Source: Callorhinus ursinus
Taxonomy: Eukaryota; Chordata; Mammalia; Carnivora; Otariidae
Direction of reading: 5' to 3'
Length of the DNA: 64,000 bases
Assembly (NCBI RefSeq): GCF_003265705.1
Contig: NW_020312966.1
Span: 20,201,090 to 20,265,089 of the forward strand
The translations under genes were made by a program, and so were the position numbers. Positions 29,730 to 41,023 of this stretch are shown here, one piece after another. Positions within the stretch are counted from its first letter, which is position 1. Each line of letters starts with the position of its first letter. The notes beneath the pieces are model-generated. The model was not told the origin of the DNA, did no database searches, and saw only the letters and a list, made by a program, of their open reading frames with translations.

Positions 29730-31500
29730 TTTCTTAATTACTTTATTTTCACATAATTATAGAATCACTTTCAGTAATAAAAATTCCGTGGAGATGCTGT
29801 AAGTTTTCTCCAGTGGTAACATCTTGCAAAACGGTAATATAGTATCACAGCCAGGATACTGACATTGATAGGGTCAGGATGTAGAACATTTCCATCACTC
29901 CAAGGATCTCTCATGTTGCCTTTTGATAGTCACATTCACTTCTCTCCCAGTGGGCCTCTGCTTAATCCCTGGTAACTTCTGTTGTATTCCCCATTTCTGT
30001 AATTTTGTTACTTTGGTCTCAAGTAAGTTATGTAAATGTAACCATAGAGTATGTAACCTTTTGGTCTTGCCTCTATTCACACTGCATAATTCCCTGGAGA
30101 TTCATCCAGTGTTGTGTGTATCAATAGTACATGTTTTATTGCTGAGTAGTGTTCCGTGGTAGTCTTCCACCCACTGAAGGGCATCTTTGTAGGTGTTTGT
30201 AGGTTTTGACTGTTACAAAGAAAGGTGCTATAAACATTTGTGTTGAGGCTTTTGTGGAAATACGTAAGCCTTTATTTCTCTTGGATAAACCCTCAGGTGT
30301 AATTGCCAGCTTACATGGTAGTTACATGATTAGTTTTTTAAGAAAATGCCCAACTGTTTTCCAGAGTGGCTGTGCCATTTTATGTTCCCACTAGGAGTGT
30401 GTGAGTGATCCAGTTTCTCTTCTTCCTTGTTGGCATTTAATGTTCTCACTGTTTTTTCCTTTAGCCATTCTGATAGGTGTCTAGTGATACCTTATTGTGG
30501 TTTGAGTTTGTATTTCTCTGATCGTGAGTAATGTTGACTATCTTTAAATGTGTTTATTTGCCTTCTGTATATCCTCTTAGGTGAAATGACTTTGTGTCTT
30601 TTGTCCATTTTCTAACTGGATTTTTTTTTTTTTTTTACTGTTGTGTGTGTGTGTGCGTGTGTGTGTTTTCAGATTTTAATTTTAAGTAATCTCTACACCC
30701 AGTGTGGGGCTCGAAATCACAACCTCGACGTCAAGAGTTGCATGCTCCACCAACTGAGCCAGCCAGGCACCCCTTTACTATTGTGTTTTGAATTCTAGAT
30801 ACCAGTCCTTTGTCAGATATGTGGTTTGCAAAAATTTTCTCCCACTCAGTAGCTTGATTTTTTATCTTCTCAAAGGGTCTTTTGCAGAGCAAAAGTTTAA
30901 AATTTTGATGATGTCTGGATTTATTGATTTTTCTTTTTATGGATTGTGCTTTTGGTGTCAGGTCTAAATTCTTCACCTAGCTCTAGGTCTAGAAGATTTT
31001 CTCTTACGGTTTTTCCTAAAAGTTTATAGTGTTATGTTTTACATTTAAGTTCGTGATACATTTTGAGTTAATTTTTGTATAAGATATGAAACTTAGATTG
31101 AGGTTCATTTTTTGTCTATAAATGTCCCATTGCTCCAGCACTAATAGAAAAGGTTATCTTTCTTTCATTGAATTGCTTTTGTACTTTTGTAAAAAATCAC
31201 ATGGGCATATTTCTGTGGGTCTGTTTCCAGGTCTCTTTTCTGTTCTGTTGATTCATATTTCTATTCTCCCACCAATACCACAGTCTTGATTACTCTCTCT
31301 GTATAATAAGTCTGAAAATTGGGCAGCCCACTTCCTCCCACTATTTCTTTTACACACTTGTTTCAGATATATTGATTTTTTTTTTTTTTTTTTTACTTTT
31401 CCATATAAATTTTGGAACAGTCTTATCTATGTCTATGTAACATCTTGCTGGGATTTTGATAGGAATTTGATTTTAAACTTGTATATCAGTTTGGTCTTTG
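29730..31500 (-). mobile_element. Old L1, ORF2 end and 3' UTR
   Basis: Antisense text from the 3' UTR (catctctcatgttgcc..., ttcccactaggagtgtgtgagtgatccag) into ORF2. The frame at 30731-30976 includes FEKIKNQATEWEKIFANHISDKGLVSRIQ, a known C-terminal ORF2p block. 5'-truncated near 31500. The open-looking 31506-31991 beyond it is not a recognised gene. Confidence 0.8.
30647..30773 (-). mobile_element. Short old carnivore SINE with (GT)n tail
   Basis: TSD tttact(g/a)ttgtgt at 30634-30646 and 30774-30786. The (GT)n lies at its tail end. Confidence 0.85.
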
Positions 31501-32068
31501 ACTAGTTGGGGGAGGGCCTGGAGGTTGATTACTGGTTGGTTGACTGGTTTGGAAGTCCAGGGTCCCTACCTGCCTTCTCTGGTTCTATCCTGTGGAGTGT
31601 TTTGGGGTGCCTCATTACAGCCTCAAAAGTAGAAATTAGGAGGTGGAGCTCTAGTTTTGTGTTTTGTGGGGTTTGTTTTGTTTTGTTTTCTGGAGTAGGA
31701 TGGTTATTGTCTGAAAATTTTCGGTCTCTGCTAGGCTGCCCCTTTTCTGGTTCTTCGCAAAGAGAACAGGCTTCTGTGGGGGGGGGGCTTTTATTGTCTG
31801 CATCTATTGGGTTGCTGGCTTTTTCAGCTTTAAGTCTGGGATACAGTAGGCAAAAGAAACCCCAAGGAACTCGCCATAATGTTATTCCTTGGGTTCCCAG
31901 GTCCCTAGCCAGTTTACCTCTTTCTCTCTACCTTTTAAAGTCTTCTGATGTTTATTTTATATATAATGTCCCTAGTTTTAGTTGTATTTAGTGGGATGGT
32001 TAGGGAAAAGTATGTCTATTCTATCTTCCTGGAAGCTGTATCCACATTTTCTTAATTATAAACCTTTT

Positions 32069-32255
32069 TTTAAAGATTTATTTATTTATTTGAAAGAGAG
32101 AGAATGAGACAGAGCACATGAGGGGTGGAGGGTCAGAGGGAGAAGCAGACTCCCTGCCGAGCAGGGAGCCTGATGCGCGACTCAATCCCAGGACTCCAGG
32201 ATCATGACCTGAGCCGAAGGCAGTCGCTCAACCAACTGAGCCACCCAGGCGCCCC
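32069..32255 (-). mobile_element. Carnivore SINE
   Basis: TSD taattataaac(c/a)tttt at 32053-32068 and 32256-32271. Confidence 0.95.
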
Positions 32256-32279
32256 TAATTATAAACATTTTGAACGTTC

Positions 32280-32910
32280 AGGAAAGTAGAATAGGATAAG
32301 GAACACCAACACACCTATTTCTTAGATTTAAGACTTGTAAATATTTTCCTATATGTCTTACTTATTCTTATTGTTTTAAAGTAAATTATAGGCATAATGA
32401 TATTTAACCTCTAAATATTTAATATGCATCTCTAAAAAGATTTTCTAAAAATAATAAATAAAAAGTAAAGTGTATACAATGTCAAAAAATCAGACTTTTA
32501 AACATAAGGACAGTACTTTACATCTAATGATTTGCAGTAGTACCCTAATATTATCTAACACCCACTTCATATTCTGATGTTCCTAGTTGTCCGCAAAATA
32601 TCTTACAGCTGGTTGGACAAAGTATGATATAATCAAGAACATGAATTACCTTTAGTTGTTACGCTTTTGAGTCTCCTTTAACCATGACCAGTCCCTCTCT
32701 TTTTTTTCTCTGTGATACTGGTCTGTTGAGGGGATAGATCCAGTTGAACCTTGGGATGTCCCATTATTAGTAGGATCTGTCTGATTGTTTCCTTGCATTT
32801 CTTTATCTTTTGGTGCTTTCTGTAAACCTGAGGTTAAATCTAACAGCTTTATTAGACTCAAGATCAGCAAGAATATTTCATAGGTGATACTCTGTTAAAC
32901 AGATTTCTGA
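32280..32910 (-). mobile_element. Old L1 3' UTR fragment, antisense
   Basis: cttgtaaatattttcc, cacttcatattctgatgttcctagttgtcc, attgtttccttgc... and attagactcaagatcagcaagaatatttcataggtgatactctg match the antisense L1M 3' UTR pattern also seen at 34970-36060. Confidence 0.6.
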
Positions 32911-32951
32911 GGGACTCATGTGTTGCTGTCATTTATAACTTTCTTATATAG

Positions 32952-33129
32952 TAGAGAAGATGCCTTCTGCGTCCTGTGACACACTACTGGACGACATAGA
33001 AGATATTGTGTCACAGGGAGATTTAAAGCCACAAGATAGGCATTCTGCACGAAAGCACGTTGTTCCAAAGGCACGAAAGCGAAACACCCAAAAATATTTG
33101 CAAGAGGAAAACAGTCCACCAAGTGACAG
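32952..33129 (+). CDS. CDKAL1: CDKAL1 first coding exon (start codon 32960)
   Basis: CDKAL1 is a radical-SAM methylthiotransferase that makes ms2t6A at position 37 of cytosolic tRNA-Lys(UUU); the full protein is ER-anchored by a C-terminal tail. This exon has acceptor cttatatag|tagagaag (exon from 32952), the ATG at 32960-32962 and donor gacag|gtaagc at 33130. It encodes 56 codons plus two bases (phase 2), beginning [18 protein letters not shown] and ending [12 protein letters not shown]. This segment is the poorly structured N-terminal tail before the catalytic domains. Compared with human CDKAL1 as I recall it, one glutamate is missing (QEEN against QEEEN) and several residues differ (for example SQGDL for SQEDS). 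The 8-nt leader here belongs to the 5' UTR. Identity is near certain from the protein match and in-frame join to the next exon. Confidence 0.97.
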
Positions 33130-33930
33130 GTAAGCTCTTGTTTTGAAATTATAGTCAGTATCCCTCCAGGGAAGATATGTGTGATATACATAATGTTGCT
33201 TTCTGAAAGTCTTTTGAACTTTTGAGAGTAGATATGTAGATTTATTTTTTTATTTGAATAGTTTTAAATTTAGCAAAGTAATTGCTTAAAAAAGAAAAAA
33301 AATGTCAGATGGCATGTTTCTTGAAGACAGGGCCAAGGGCACTATTTGGCACAAGCATAGGATCTCTCCCCTCCCCCCCCCCCCCCCGACCTCCACTGCC
33401 CCAGGATCTCTGATATTACTGTAGTTGGTATGGAATCTTGTGTTACTTCCAAATTAAAGCTTCTACTGGAAGTTTTAATTCTTATGAGACAGTGGTGGTT
33501 TGGTGGTTTGGGTATTTCATTTTTCTTAACAAATTTACAGATACTGTTGGATCAGCTAAAGGCACTGGGCACAAATAAATTCATACTGTTTAATCTGTTA
33601 GGTCTGTAATTGAGTGGAATTCTAAAACAATCTAGCCAGAAAGGATTATGCAGTTGTATAGCTTTAATATGCCTACATTTGTTTAGATAGTAAATTGTTG
33701 AAAAGTTTTAATACACTTGGTTATTTTGTTTGGAACAGTAAGCTTTTAAAATCTGTGAATTTAAACTTTTCTTAATATTTTAATGACTGAACTTTATCAA
33801 ATTCATTTTGAATATGTCTTTAAGGTAATTTCTATTTAATTTTTAAATTATTAGGCCAGTCCAAATTGAAAGTCCTTTTTTATCCTTCCTAAAAATACTA
33901 CATTTTTATAACTATTTTTATGTATGGAAT

Positions 33931-34125
33931 TTTTTTTTTTTTATATTTTATTTATTTATTTGACAGACAGACACAGCGAGAGAGGGACCACAAGCAGGGG
34001 GAATGGGAGAGGGAGAAGCAGGCTTCCCGCTGAGCAGGGAGCCTGATGCGGGGCTCGATCCCAGGACCCCGGGATCATGACCTGAGCTGAAGGCAGATGC
34101 TTAACGACTGAGCCACCCAGGCGCC
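33931..34125 (-). mobile_element. Carnivore SINE
   Basis: gacagacagacacagcgagagaggg subtype. Probable TSD atggaat / acggaat at 33924 and 34126. Confidence 0.92.
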
Positions 34126-34423
34126 ACGGAATATTTTTAATTATGCTACAGGGTGATAGTTTTTCTGTTTTGATTCAGCTATTTATATCTAAGTTATAAA
34201 ATAAAGATTGTAACTGTTATATAGGAGTCAGTGAGCAGGTAGATGTACTTAGTTTTTCTTTATTTTCTTCTGTTGCTAGAACCATTTTCTTTGCTGTTAA
34301 CTTGTATTTACCTTTCTATGAGTTTAACTTTGTGATAATACATTAGTATTGAATTTAAAATACAATTCTGAGCAAAAGGAGATCTTGTTACGTAGAGAGT
34401 CTTAATTTAAAATATAAGTCAGA

Positions 34424-34490
34424 GAAGGACCCTGGGATCATGACCTGAGCCGAAGGCAGACGCTTAACGACTCAGCCACCCAAGCGTCCC
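34424..34490 (-). mobile_element. Truncated SINE head only
   Basis: Only the 5' (head) 67 nt of a SINE, complement form gaccctgggatcatgacctgagccgaagg...gccacccaagcgtcccc. The CT-rich body and A tail are absent. It lies between two copies of a ~35-nt flank (34374 and 34494). Confidence 0.88.
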
Positions 34491-34724
34491 CAAAAAAGGA
34501 GATCTTTTTATGTAGAGAGTCTTAACTTAGAATTCTGTGGTTATTTTATCTTGATTATAGACTTAGTGTAACAATTGATTGTGGATTAAGTTGGTGCATT
34601 TCATGAATAGATTGTGAAGGGTTGCTTTGTGTTTTTGAATAATATGCCCAGAAATCATCTTGTGTTTTCTTGTTCTAAAAATCCCTTGATGAGACTTACT
34701 TTTTTTTAATTGATTGTTTAATAG

Positions 34725-34837
34725 CACTATTCCAGGCATACAGAAAATTTGGATGCGAACATGGGGTTGTTCTCATAATAATTCGGATGGAGAATATATG
34801 GCTGGACAACTAGCTGCTTATGGATATGAAATTACAG
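34725..34837 (+). CDS. CDKAL1: CDKAL1 second coding exon
   Basis: Acceptor ttgtttaatag|cacta and donor attacag|gtaatg enclose 113 nt. The first base completes the serine codon split with the previous exon (AG|C), followed by 37 codons and one base. The product begins [20 protein letters not shown] and ends [10 protein letters not shown]. This is the start of the N-terminal methylthiotransferase (UPF0004) domain: a beta strand (KIWMRTWG), then the first of the three cysteines that hold the auxiliary 4Fe-4S cluster (Cys in WGCSHN), then the helix after it ([13 protein letters not shown]). Relative to human as I recall it, I becomes M in KIWMRT, and K becomes E in GYEIT. The remaining domains (radical SAM CxxxCxxC, TRAM, C-terminal membrane anchor) lie in exons right of the window. 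Confidence 0.97.
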
Positions 34838-34969
34838 GTAATGAGATCTGTAATGTATTTTCTTGATTGTTTCAGAGCTAAATTTTTTAGAGATACGTAT
34901 TTTAGTTTCAATAGTTAAAGCATATTTTAACATAATTTAATGATTTTAAGCCAAAACAAAATGATAGCT

Positions 34970-36060
34970 ATTTTATACATTGGGTAATTACAGATATCAT
35001 ATTTTAAAATACTTCAAAAAACTATTTTGAAATGAATTTATACTTACAGAAAAGTAGTAAAATTACAGTTTGCTTATGTCCATTACCCAGCTTCCCCTAA
35101 TATTAGCATCTTACATAACTGCACTGTACTTAATAAACTGGGCAGTTGACATTAGAGCAGTCCTTTTACCTAAACTGCATATCTTTGAATTATGCCAGTT
35201 TTCCCATTTACATTCTTCTTCTGTTCCAGGATCCAATCTAGGATCTCACTTTATATTTATTTGTAATGTCTCCTTAGTCTCCTTCAGTCTGTGACAGTTC
35301 CTCAATTTTTTTCTTGTTTTTTATGTCTGGACTGCTGAGGAAAACCAATGAGTTACTAGTTATTTTGTAGAATGCCCCTCAGCTTAGGTTTGTCGGATAT
35401 TTTCTCATGATTAGAGTAAGGTTATGTATGCAGTCATGGCAAGAAGGGGACATTGAGTTCTCATTGCATCATATCAGGGAGTTTGTCATGAAACAGTATG
35501 TCTTATTACCAGTGGACTGTGTCTGCCATATTTCTCTATAGTAAAGTTGCTATTTTTTCTGATTGTAATTAGTAAATATCCTATTTCTCCTCAGCCTTTT
35601 CTCTACTAATTTTAGTATCTTGATAATTTTAGCATTTGTCCATGGAACTTGTTTTCAGCAGTCATTACTGTACTGTTTGTTGAGTGGTGATTCTCTGTTT
35701 TCTTTTCTTCCACACTTATTCATTGGGATTCTTCTGTAAGGAAAGACTATCCTTTCTCCCCTGTTTTATTTATATGTATCAGTATGGACTTACCTATTGA
35801 TTTTTCTATTCTGTGGGTTATGGTCCAACACTGTCATTATTAATTCTGCTGCTCATATTGTTCCGGCTTTGGCCATAGGGCCTCATTCAGGCTGGCTCCC
35901 GTGTCTTCTCAACGTGCCCCCGTTCTTTTTGAGCACGTCCTTATTTTCTGACACCACAAGATGTTCTAGTCTCATATTTTCCCTTTCCCAGCCTTGGAAG
36001 CAACCACTTCTCCAGGGAGTTCTGATTCCTTTCATAAGAAGAATGGTGTTTAGAGCAAAA
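34970..36060 (-). mobile_element. Old L1 3' UTR, antisense
   Basis: ttatgtccattacccagcttcccctaatattagc, ctagttattttgtagaatgcccctcagcttaggtttgtcggatattttctcatgattagagtaagg, catcatatcagggagtttgtcatg and ctccagggagttctgattcc are in the order of an antisense L1M 3' UTR. Confidence 0.7.
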
Positions 36061-36235
36061 TGAGAGCTGTGGACACTAAGTGTGTTCCTCGCTACCATGA
36101 AGTGTCCATGCTCCTAGGTGCTCTCAGTGAACTGAGCTGGGAAATACATGTATATAGTAACCGGCATGTATACACATCGATGTTACTGTATCTATCAGCA
36201 TGTATATTAAATGGGGCCGTAATTTGAATACTTTG

Positions 36236-36425
36236 TGACAGGCACTGGCCCAGTGCTTTCTGTTTGTTACCTTACTTAATTTTTGGGAGATGAGGAAATA
36301 TTGGTATCCGTAGTTTACAAAGGAGAATGGAGGGATTGTGTCCTACCTTAAATCAACCAGGTAGTGAAGCCTCTGTCACTCCAAAACACTGCTCTTGACC
36401 ACTATTTTGTAGCTTCTAGTTGCCT
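36236..36425 (-). mobile_element. MIR element, antisense
   Basis: ctttgtgacaggcactggcccagtgctttctg..., gagatgaggaaatattggtatccgtagtttacaaagg, aaccaggtagtgaagcc... and ctgctcttgaccactat, the MIR read backwards. Confidence 0.7.
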
Positions 36426-36949
36426 CTGTCTGTGTGATTGGCAAAATCCTAGCCTTAAGATGGCCTGGGAGAGTTTGGGAGGATTAGAAACTTCTTACCT
36501 AGCAGTCTGTCTTTCAGTAACTAAATGATCCTAATGTCTTACTCTGTGTTTTTGATTACTTATTCTTTACACAGCGAAATCACCCTTAATAATTTTGTTC
36601 TTTAGATAAAAGTATCAAAATGTGCTTTTAGGACTTTTAGAATTATTTCTCTAAAAAAAAATTATTTTTCTGTATTCATTAGTAATTTTTAGTGTACGTT
36701 AGTGTGGGTTTGCCCTAATACATCCTGATGGTGCAGTTTGGGTATTCGGACAATAGCCTCTGAGATCATTTCCTAAAACATTACAAAAAACTGAGCTTGA
36801 CTTTTCCTGGGTGGTGTTAAATATCTAACACGTTTTAATTTAAATTTTAGTCCATTAGCAATTTGTATTTGGTCTTATTACAGTACCTTTCTAAATAATA
36901 AAGGTAAAACAATAGTCCTGATGTATTTATACAAGAATACTAAGTTTTG

Positions 36950-37093
36950 GGGCGGCTGGGTGGCTCAGATGGTTAAGCGTCTGCCTTCGGCTCAGGTCAT
37001 GATCCCGGGGTCCTGGGATCAAGCTTCACATCGGGCTCCTGGCTTGGCGAGGGGCCTGCTTCTTCCTCTCCCTCTGCCTCTCTCCCTGCTCAT

Positions 37094-37142
<49 letters not shown>

Positions 37143-37176
37143 GTGTCTCAAATGAATAAATAAAATCTAAAAAAAA
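36950..37176 (+). mobile_element. Carnivore SINE with expanded (CT)n
   Basis: Head gggcggctgggtggctcag; the body contains about 19 consecutive CT units at 37099-37136. TSD aatactaagttttg at 36936-36949 and 37177-37190. Confidence 0.96.
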
Positions 37177-37388
37177 AATACTAAGTTTTGTTATGTATAC
37201 CCAGTTTTAGCTGCTTATTTGGAAATAGTGAAAAGGGAGGATCAAGGGAGCAATCACTTGAACATGAAATTTATTTTTCTTATTAATGTGGTATAGTACT
37301 TTTACATAGTTGCATTGCCTGTATATATTTGTATTAACATTATGTACTGTTGATTGTCCCCACTTTAGAAATTTATAGTCCGTGTTTA

Positions 37389-37603
37389 TTTTATTTTTTT
37401 AATTTATTTTTTTTTTAAGATTTTATTTATTTATTTGACAGAGAGAGACACAGCGAGAGAGGAAACACAAGCAGGGGGAGTGGGAAAGGGAGAAGCAGGC
37501 TTCCCGCAGAGCAGGGAGCCTGATGCGGGGCTCTATCCCAGGACCCTGGGATCATGACCTGAGCCGAAGGCAGATGCTTAATGACTGAGCCACCCAGGCA
37601 CCA
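37389..37603 (-). mobile_element. Carnivore SINE with perfect TSD
   Basis: TSD tatagtccgtgttta at 37374-37388 and 37604-37618. Recent subtype. Confidence 0.96.
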
Positions 37604-38159
37604 TATAGTCCGTGTTTAATTCCAGTCTGGCTTGCATGCAGCAGACTGTGGAATCACTTTTCTCACTGGTCAGGTGCTGTAGCCCAGGAAGAATGAACAA
37701 TAGTAGCTTCTGTAAGACATTTAAAGGAAATCGGTACAGATTCTATACTTAGGTTAAATATATGAGATGAATGATTTCTGGGTTATCTGTGCCAGTAGTC
37801 TCTTCCATTACTGTGGAATGGTGGGAGTTTATAAAACTTATTATTGCTAAATAATTAAAAATATTTTATTGATCAAATGTAGACCTAAAATATTTTCTTT
37901 TAACTTTATAATTGATGTGAAATAGGTATAAAATATAGATTATGTGAAATATATGCAGATTTTTGGAAACTATATAAGAAATTCAAAATTAGCTCTCAGT
38001 TACCAATAATAGATATTTTTACTATTTGGGGACAAAAGAGAGATTATGTGGGTATATACTTGAAATTGCTTTTAACTATGTGAATCCAGGAATGTAATTA
38101 TTCCATAGTGAAATCTCAGAGGCTTACTCTGAGCAATTAGCTCTTTGTCCAGTGCGTCC

Positions 38160-38351
38160 TTTTTTTTTTTTTTTTTTTTAAGATTTTATTTATCCATTTG
38201 AGAGAGAGCACAAGCAGGGGGAACGGCAGGCAGAGGGAGAAACAGGCTCTGCACTGAGCACGGAGCCCGATGTGGGGCTTGATCCCAGGACCTGAGATCA
38301 TGACCTGAGCTGAAGGCAGACGCCTAACTGACTGAGCCACCCAGGTGTCCC
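38160..38351 (-). mobile_element. Carnivore SINE
   Basis: T-run then aagattttatttatccatttgagagagagcac... ending actgactgagccacccaggtgtccc. No clear TSD. Confidence 0.9.
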
Positions 38352-38669
38352 TGGAGATACTTTAGATAGAGATACATCAGAGGGAGGAGAGATGCTGGAA
38401 AGAGGTGTTATGTTTAGTTTGTAGCTCTGCCTGCTGTGAATAAACATAGTATGTGCTTTTTGGTTAGTGGAAAAAAATCCATTGCAAGGCCATTGACTGA
38501 GGTTCTAGTTCATAGACATAAGAGAAAAATGTGAATTATATACATGGAATATTTGTGATAAGCTTACGTAGGTTGGAATAGGGCATTAGCTTGGGTGTCC
38601 CCAGTTTCAGAGAAATCGTTTTTAAATTGCTGGGCTTTTACAGTTCTTGATAGTTCCTTTGTATATTTG

Positions 38670-38765
38670 TATATCATTTATTCATTCCACAAGTGCTGTC
38701 TGAACTTGATGTGTTACAGGGTATAGTGCTAGGAGGTGGGAAGATGTGAACATGGACTAGCCATG
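38670..38765 (-). mobile_element. L2 3' end fragment, antisense
   Basis: tttattcattccacaagtgctgtctgaacttgatgtg...gggtatagtgctaggaggtgggaagatgtgaac, the reverse of the L2 3' end. Confidence 0.5.
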
Positions 38766-39269
38766 GATTCCAGCAGGTGAAAAGTTGATTGTTTTTTGGC
38801 AGAGGAAAAGCTTGCTTATTGTGTGTTACATGTTAGAAGATATTTTCGTAAATGGCCAAGCTGTTAACGTATTCTCTTGTGACACAGTGAAGTAGGACCT
38901 GCTTTGTTAAAAGAGCTTTTACAATTTGTATTTTAGAAATGCTTTGTGATAATGTCAAGTCAGAAATAACATTTTTTTATCATGGAAAGTGTACTCTTTA
39001 ATCCCCATCATCTTTTTCACCCATCCCCTACCCACCTCCCCTCTGGTAGCCATCAGTGTGTTCTCTAGAGTTAAGAGTCTGTTTCTTGGTTTGTCTCTCT
39101 TTTTTTCCTTTGCTCTTTTGTTTCTTAAATTCCACATGTGAGTGAGATCCTATGGTATTTGTCTTTCTCTGACTGAAGTAGTTCTCCTAACAATACTTTT
39201 TAGCTCTATCCACGTTGTTGCAAATGGCAAGATTTCATTCTTTTTTATGGCTGAATAACATTCTTATAG

Positions 39270-39340
39270 GAATGTGTGTGTGTGTGTGTTTGTGTGTGTG
39301 TATTCCTGTATATAGGAATTCATACACACACACACACGCC
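39270..39340. repeat. (TG)n and (CA)n in inverted order
   Basis: ggaatgtgtgtgtgtgtgtg...tgtgtgtattcctgtatataggaattcatacacacacacacacg. TG and CA tracts flank the near-palindrome attcctgtatataggaat, within the L1 3' UTR. Confidence 0.9.
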
Positions 39341-39527
39341 ACCTCTTCTTTATCTATTCATCAATTGATGGACACTTGGGCTGCTTCCATAGTTTGGCTG
39401 TTGTAGATAATGCTGCTATAAACATAGGGGTGCATGTATCCCTTTGAATTAGGGTTTTCATATTTTTTGGGTAAATACCCAGTAGTGTAATTACTGGATC
39501 ATAGAGTAGTTCTGTTTTTAATTTTTT

Positions 39528-39722
39528 TAAAAAAAGATTTTATTTATTTATTTGACAGAGAGAGAGATAGTGAGAGCAGGAACACAAGCAGGGGGAGTGG
39601 GAGAGGGGGAAGCAGACTCCCTGCTGAGCAGGGAGCCCGATGTGGGGCTTGATCCCAGGACGCTGGGATCATGACCTGAGCCGAAGGCAGATGCCTAACC
39701 ATCTGAGCCACCCAGGCGCCCC
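39528..39722 (-). mobile_element. Carnivore SINE with perfect TSD in L1
   Basis: TSD tctgtttttaatttttt at 39511-39527 and 39723-39739, duplicating L1 sequence. Confidence 0.96.
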
Positions 39723-40562
39723 TCTGTTTTTAATTTTTTGAGGAACCTCCATACTGTTCTCCACACTACACCAGTTTACATTCCCACCAACAGTGCAAGA
39801 GGGTTCCCCTTTCTCCACATCCTCACCAACACTGGTTGTTTCTTGTGTTTTTGATTTTAGACAATCTCAGAGGTGTGAGATGATATCTCATTGTAGTTTT
39901 GATTTGCATTTCCCTGATGATAAGTGATTTTGAACATCTTTTCATATATTTATTGGCCCTCTTTCTGTCATCTTTGGACAAATGTCTGTTCATGTCTTCT
40001 GCCTGTTTTTTTAATTGGATTATTTGTTTTTTGGGTGTTGAGTTGTATGTATGAGTTTTATATTTTGGATACTAACCCTTTATTGGATCTGTCATTGGCA
40101 AATATCTTCTTCCATTATGTAGGTTGCCTTTCAGTTTTGTTGATTGTTTCCTTTGCTGTGTAGAAGCTTTTTATTTTGATATAGTTCCAATAGATTATTT
40201 TTGCTTTTATTTTCCCTGCCTCAGGAGACCTATCTAGAAAAATAATGCTATTACTGATCTCAGAGAAATTACTGCCTGTGTTCTTTTCAAGGATTTTTAT
40301 TGTTTCAGGTCTCATATTTAGGTCTTTAATCCATTTTGAGTTTATTTTTGTGTATGGTGTAAGAAAGTGGTCCAGTTTCATTCTTTTGCGTGTTGCTGTC
40401 CAGTTTTTGCAACACCATTTGTTGAAGAGACTGTCTTTTCCCCCATTGGATATTCTTCCTTTTTTGAAGATTAATTGACCATATAATTGTGGGTTTATTT
40501 TTGGGTTTTCTGTTCTGTTCCATTGGTTTATGTCTGTATTTATGCCAGTACCATACTGTTTT

Positions 40563-40751
40563 TCTTTTTTTTAAGATTTTATTTCTTTATTAGAGAGAGA
40601 GCATGAGCAGGGGAGGAGCAGAGGGAGAGGGACAAGCAAACTCTGTGCTGAGTGTGGAGCCTGTTGCGGGACTTGACGCCATGACCCTGAGATCATGCCC
40701 TGTGCTGAAACCGAGTCAGATGCTTAACTGATTGAGCCACCCAGGCACCCC
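40563..40751 (-). mobile_element. Carnivore SINE with perfect TSD in L1
   Basis: TSD agtaccatactgtttt at 40547-40562 and 40752-40767. More diverged subtype (cctgtgctgaaaccgagtcagatgc). Confidence 0.95.
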
Positions 40752-41023
40752 AGTACCATACTGTTTTAATTACTACTGCTTTGTAATGTAACTTGAAATC
40801 TGGAATTATGATACCTCCAGTTTTATATTTCTTTTTCAAGATTGCCTTGGCTATTCGGGGTCTTTTGTGGTTCCATACAAATTATAGGGTTGTTCAAGTT
40901 CTGTGAAAAATGCTGTTGGTATTTTGTTAGGGATTACATTAAATCTGTAGATTGCTTTGCATGGTACAGATATTTTAACAGTATTTGTTCTTCTAACCCA
41001 TGAGCATGGAATGTCTTTCCATT

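Larger units (their letters stand above)
16740..32951 (+). other. CDKAL1: CDKAL1 intron 2 (inferred), repeat-packed
   Basis: About 16.2 kb, dominated by transposons listed separately: two antisense L2s, a nearly full-length old L1, a second old L1, a carnivore L1 3' end, a MIR and many SINEs. Stretches without a named repeat are 17094-17340, 18930-19620, 27845-28480, 28960-29190 and 31500-32052. I see no gene in them. Confidence 0.6.
33130..34724 (+). other. CDKAL1: CDKAL1 intron 3
   Basis: 1595-nt GT-AG intron between the two coding exons (gtaagc ... gtttaatag). It holds a C-run of about 15 (33373-33387), one complete SINE and one truncated SINE in a local duplication. Confidence 0.93.

Noticed and set aside
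31506..31991. 161-codon + strand frame in intron 2
   Set aside because: Low-complexity, hydrophobic translation with no domain; no splice support, adjacent to old L1 sequence.
33370..33390. C15 tract as a functional G-quadruplex
   Set aside because: A single homopolymer run with no spaced G-tracts; more likely simple slippage.
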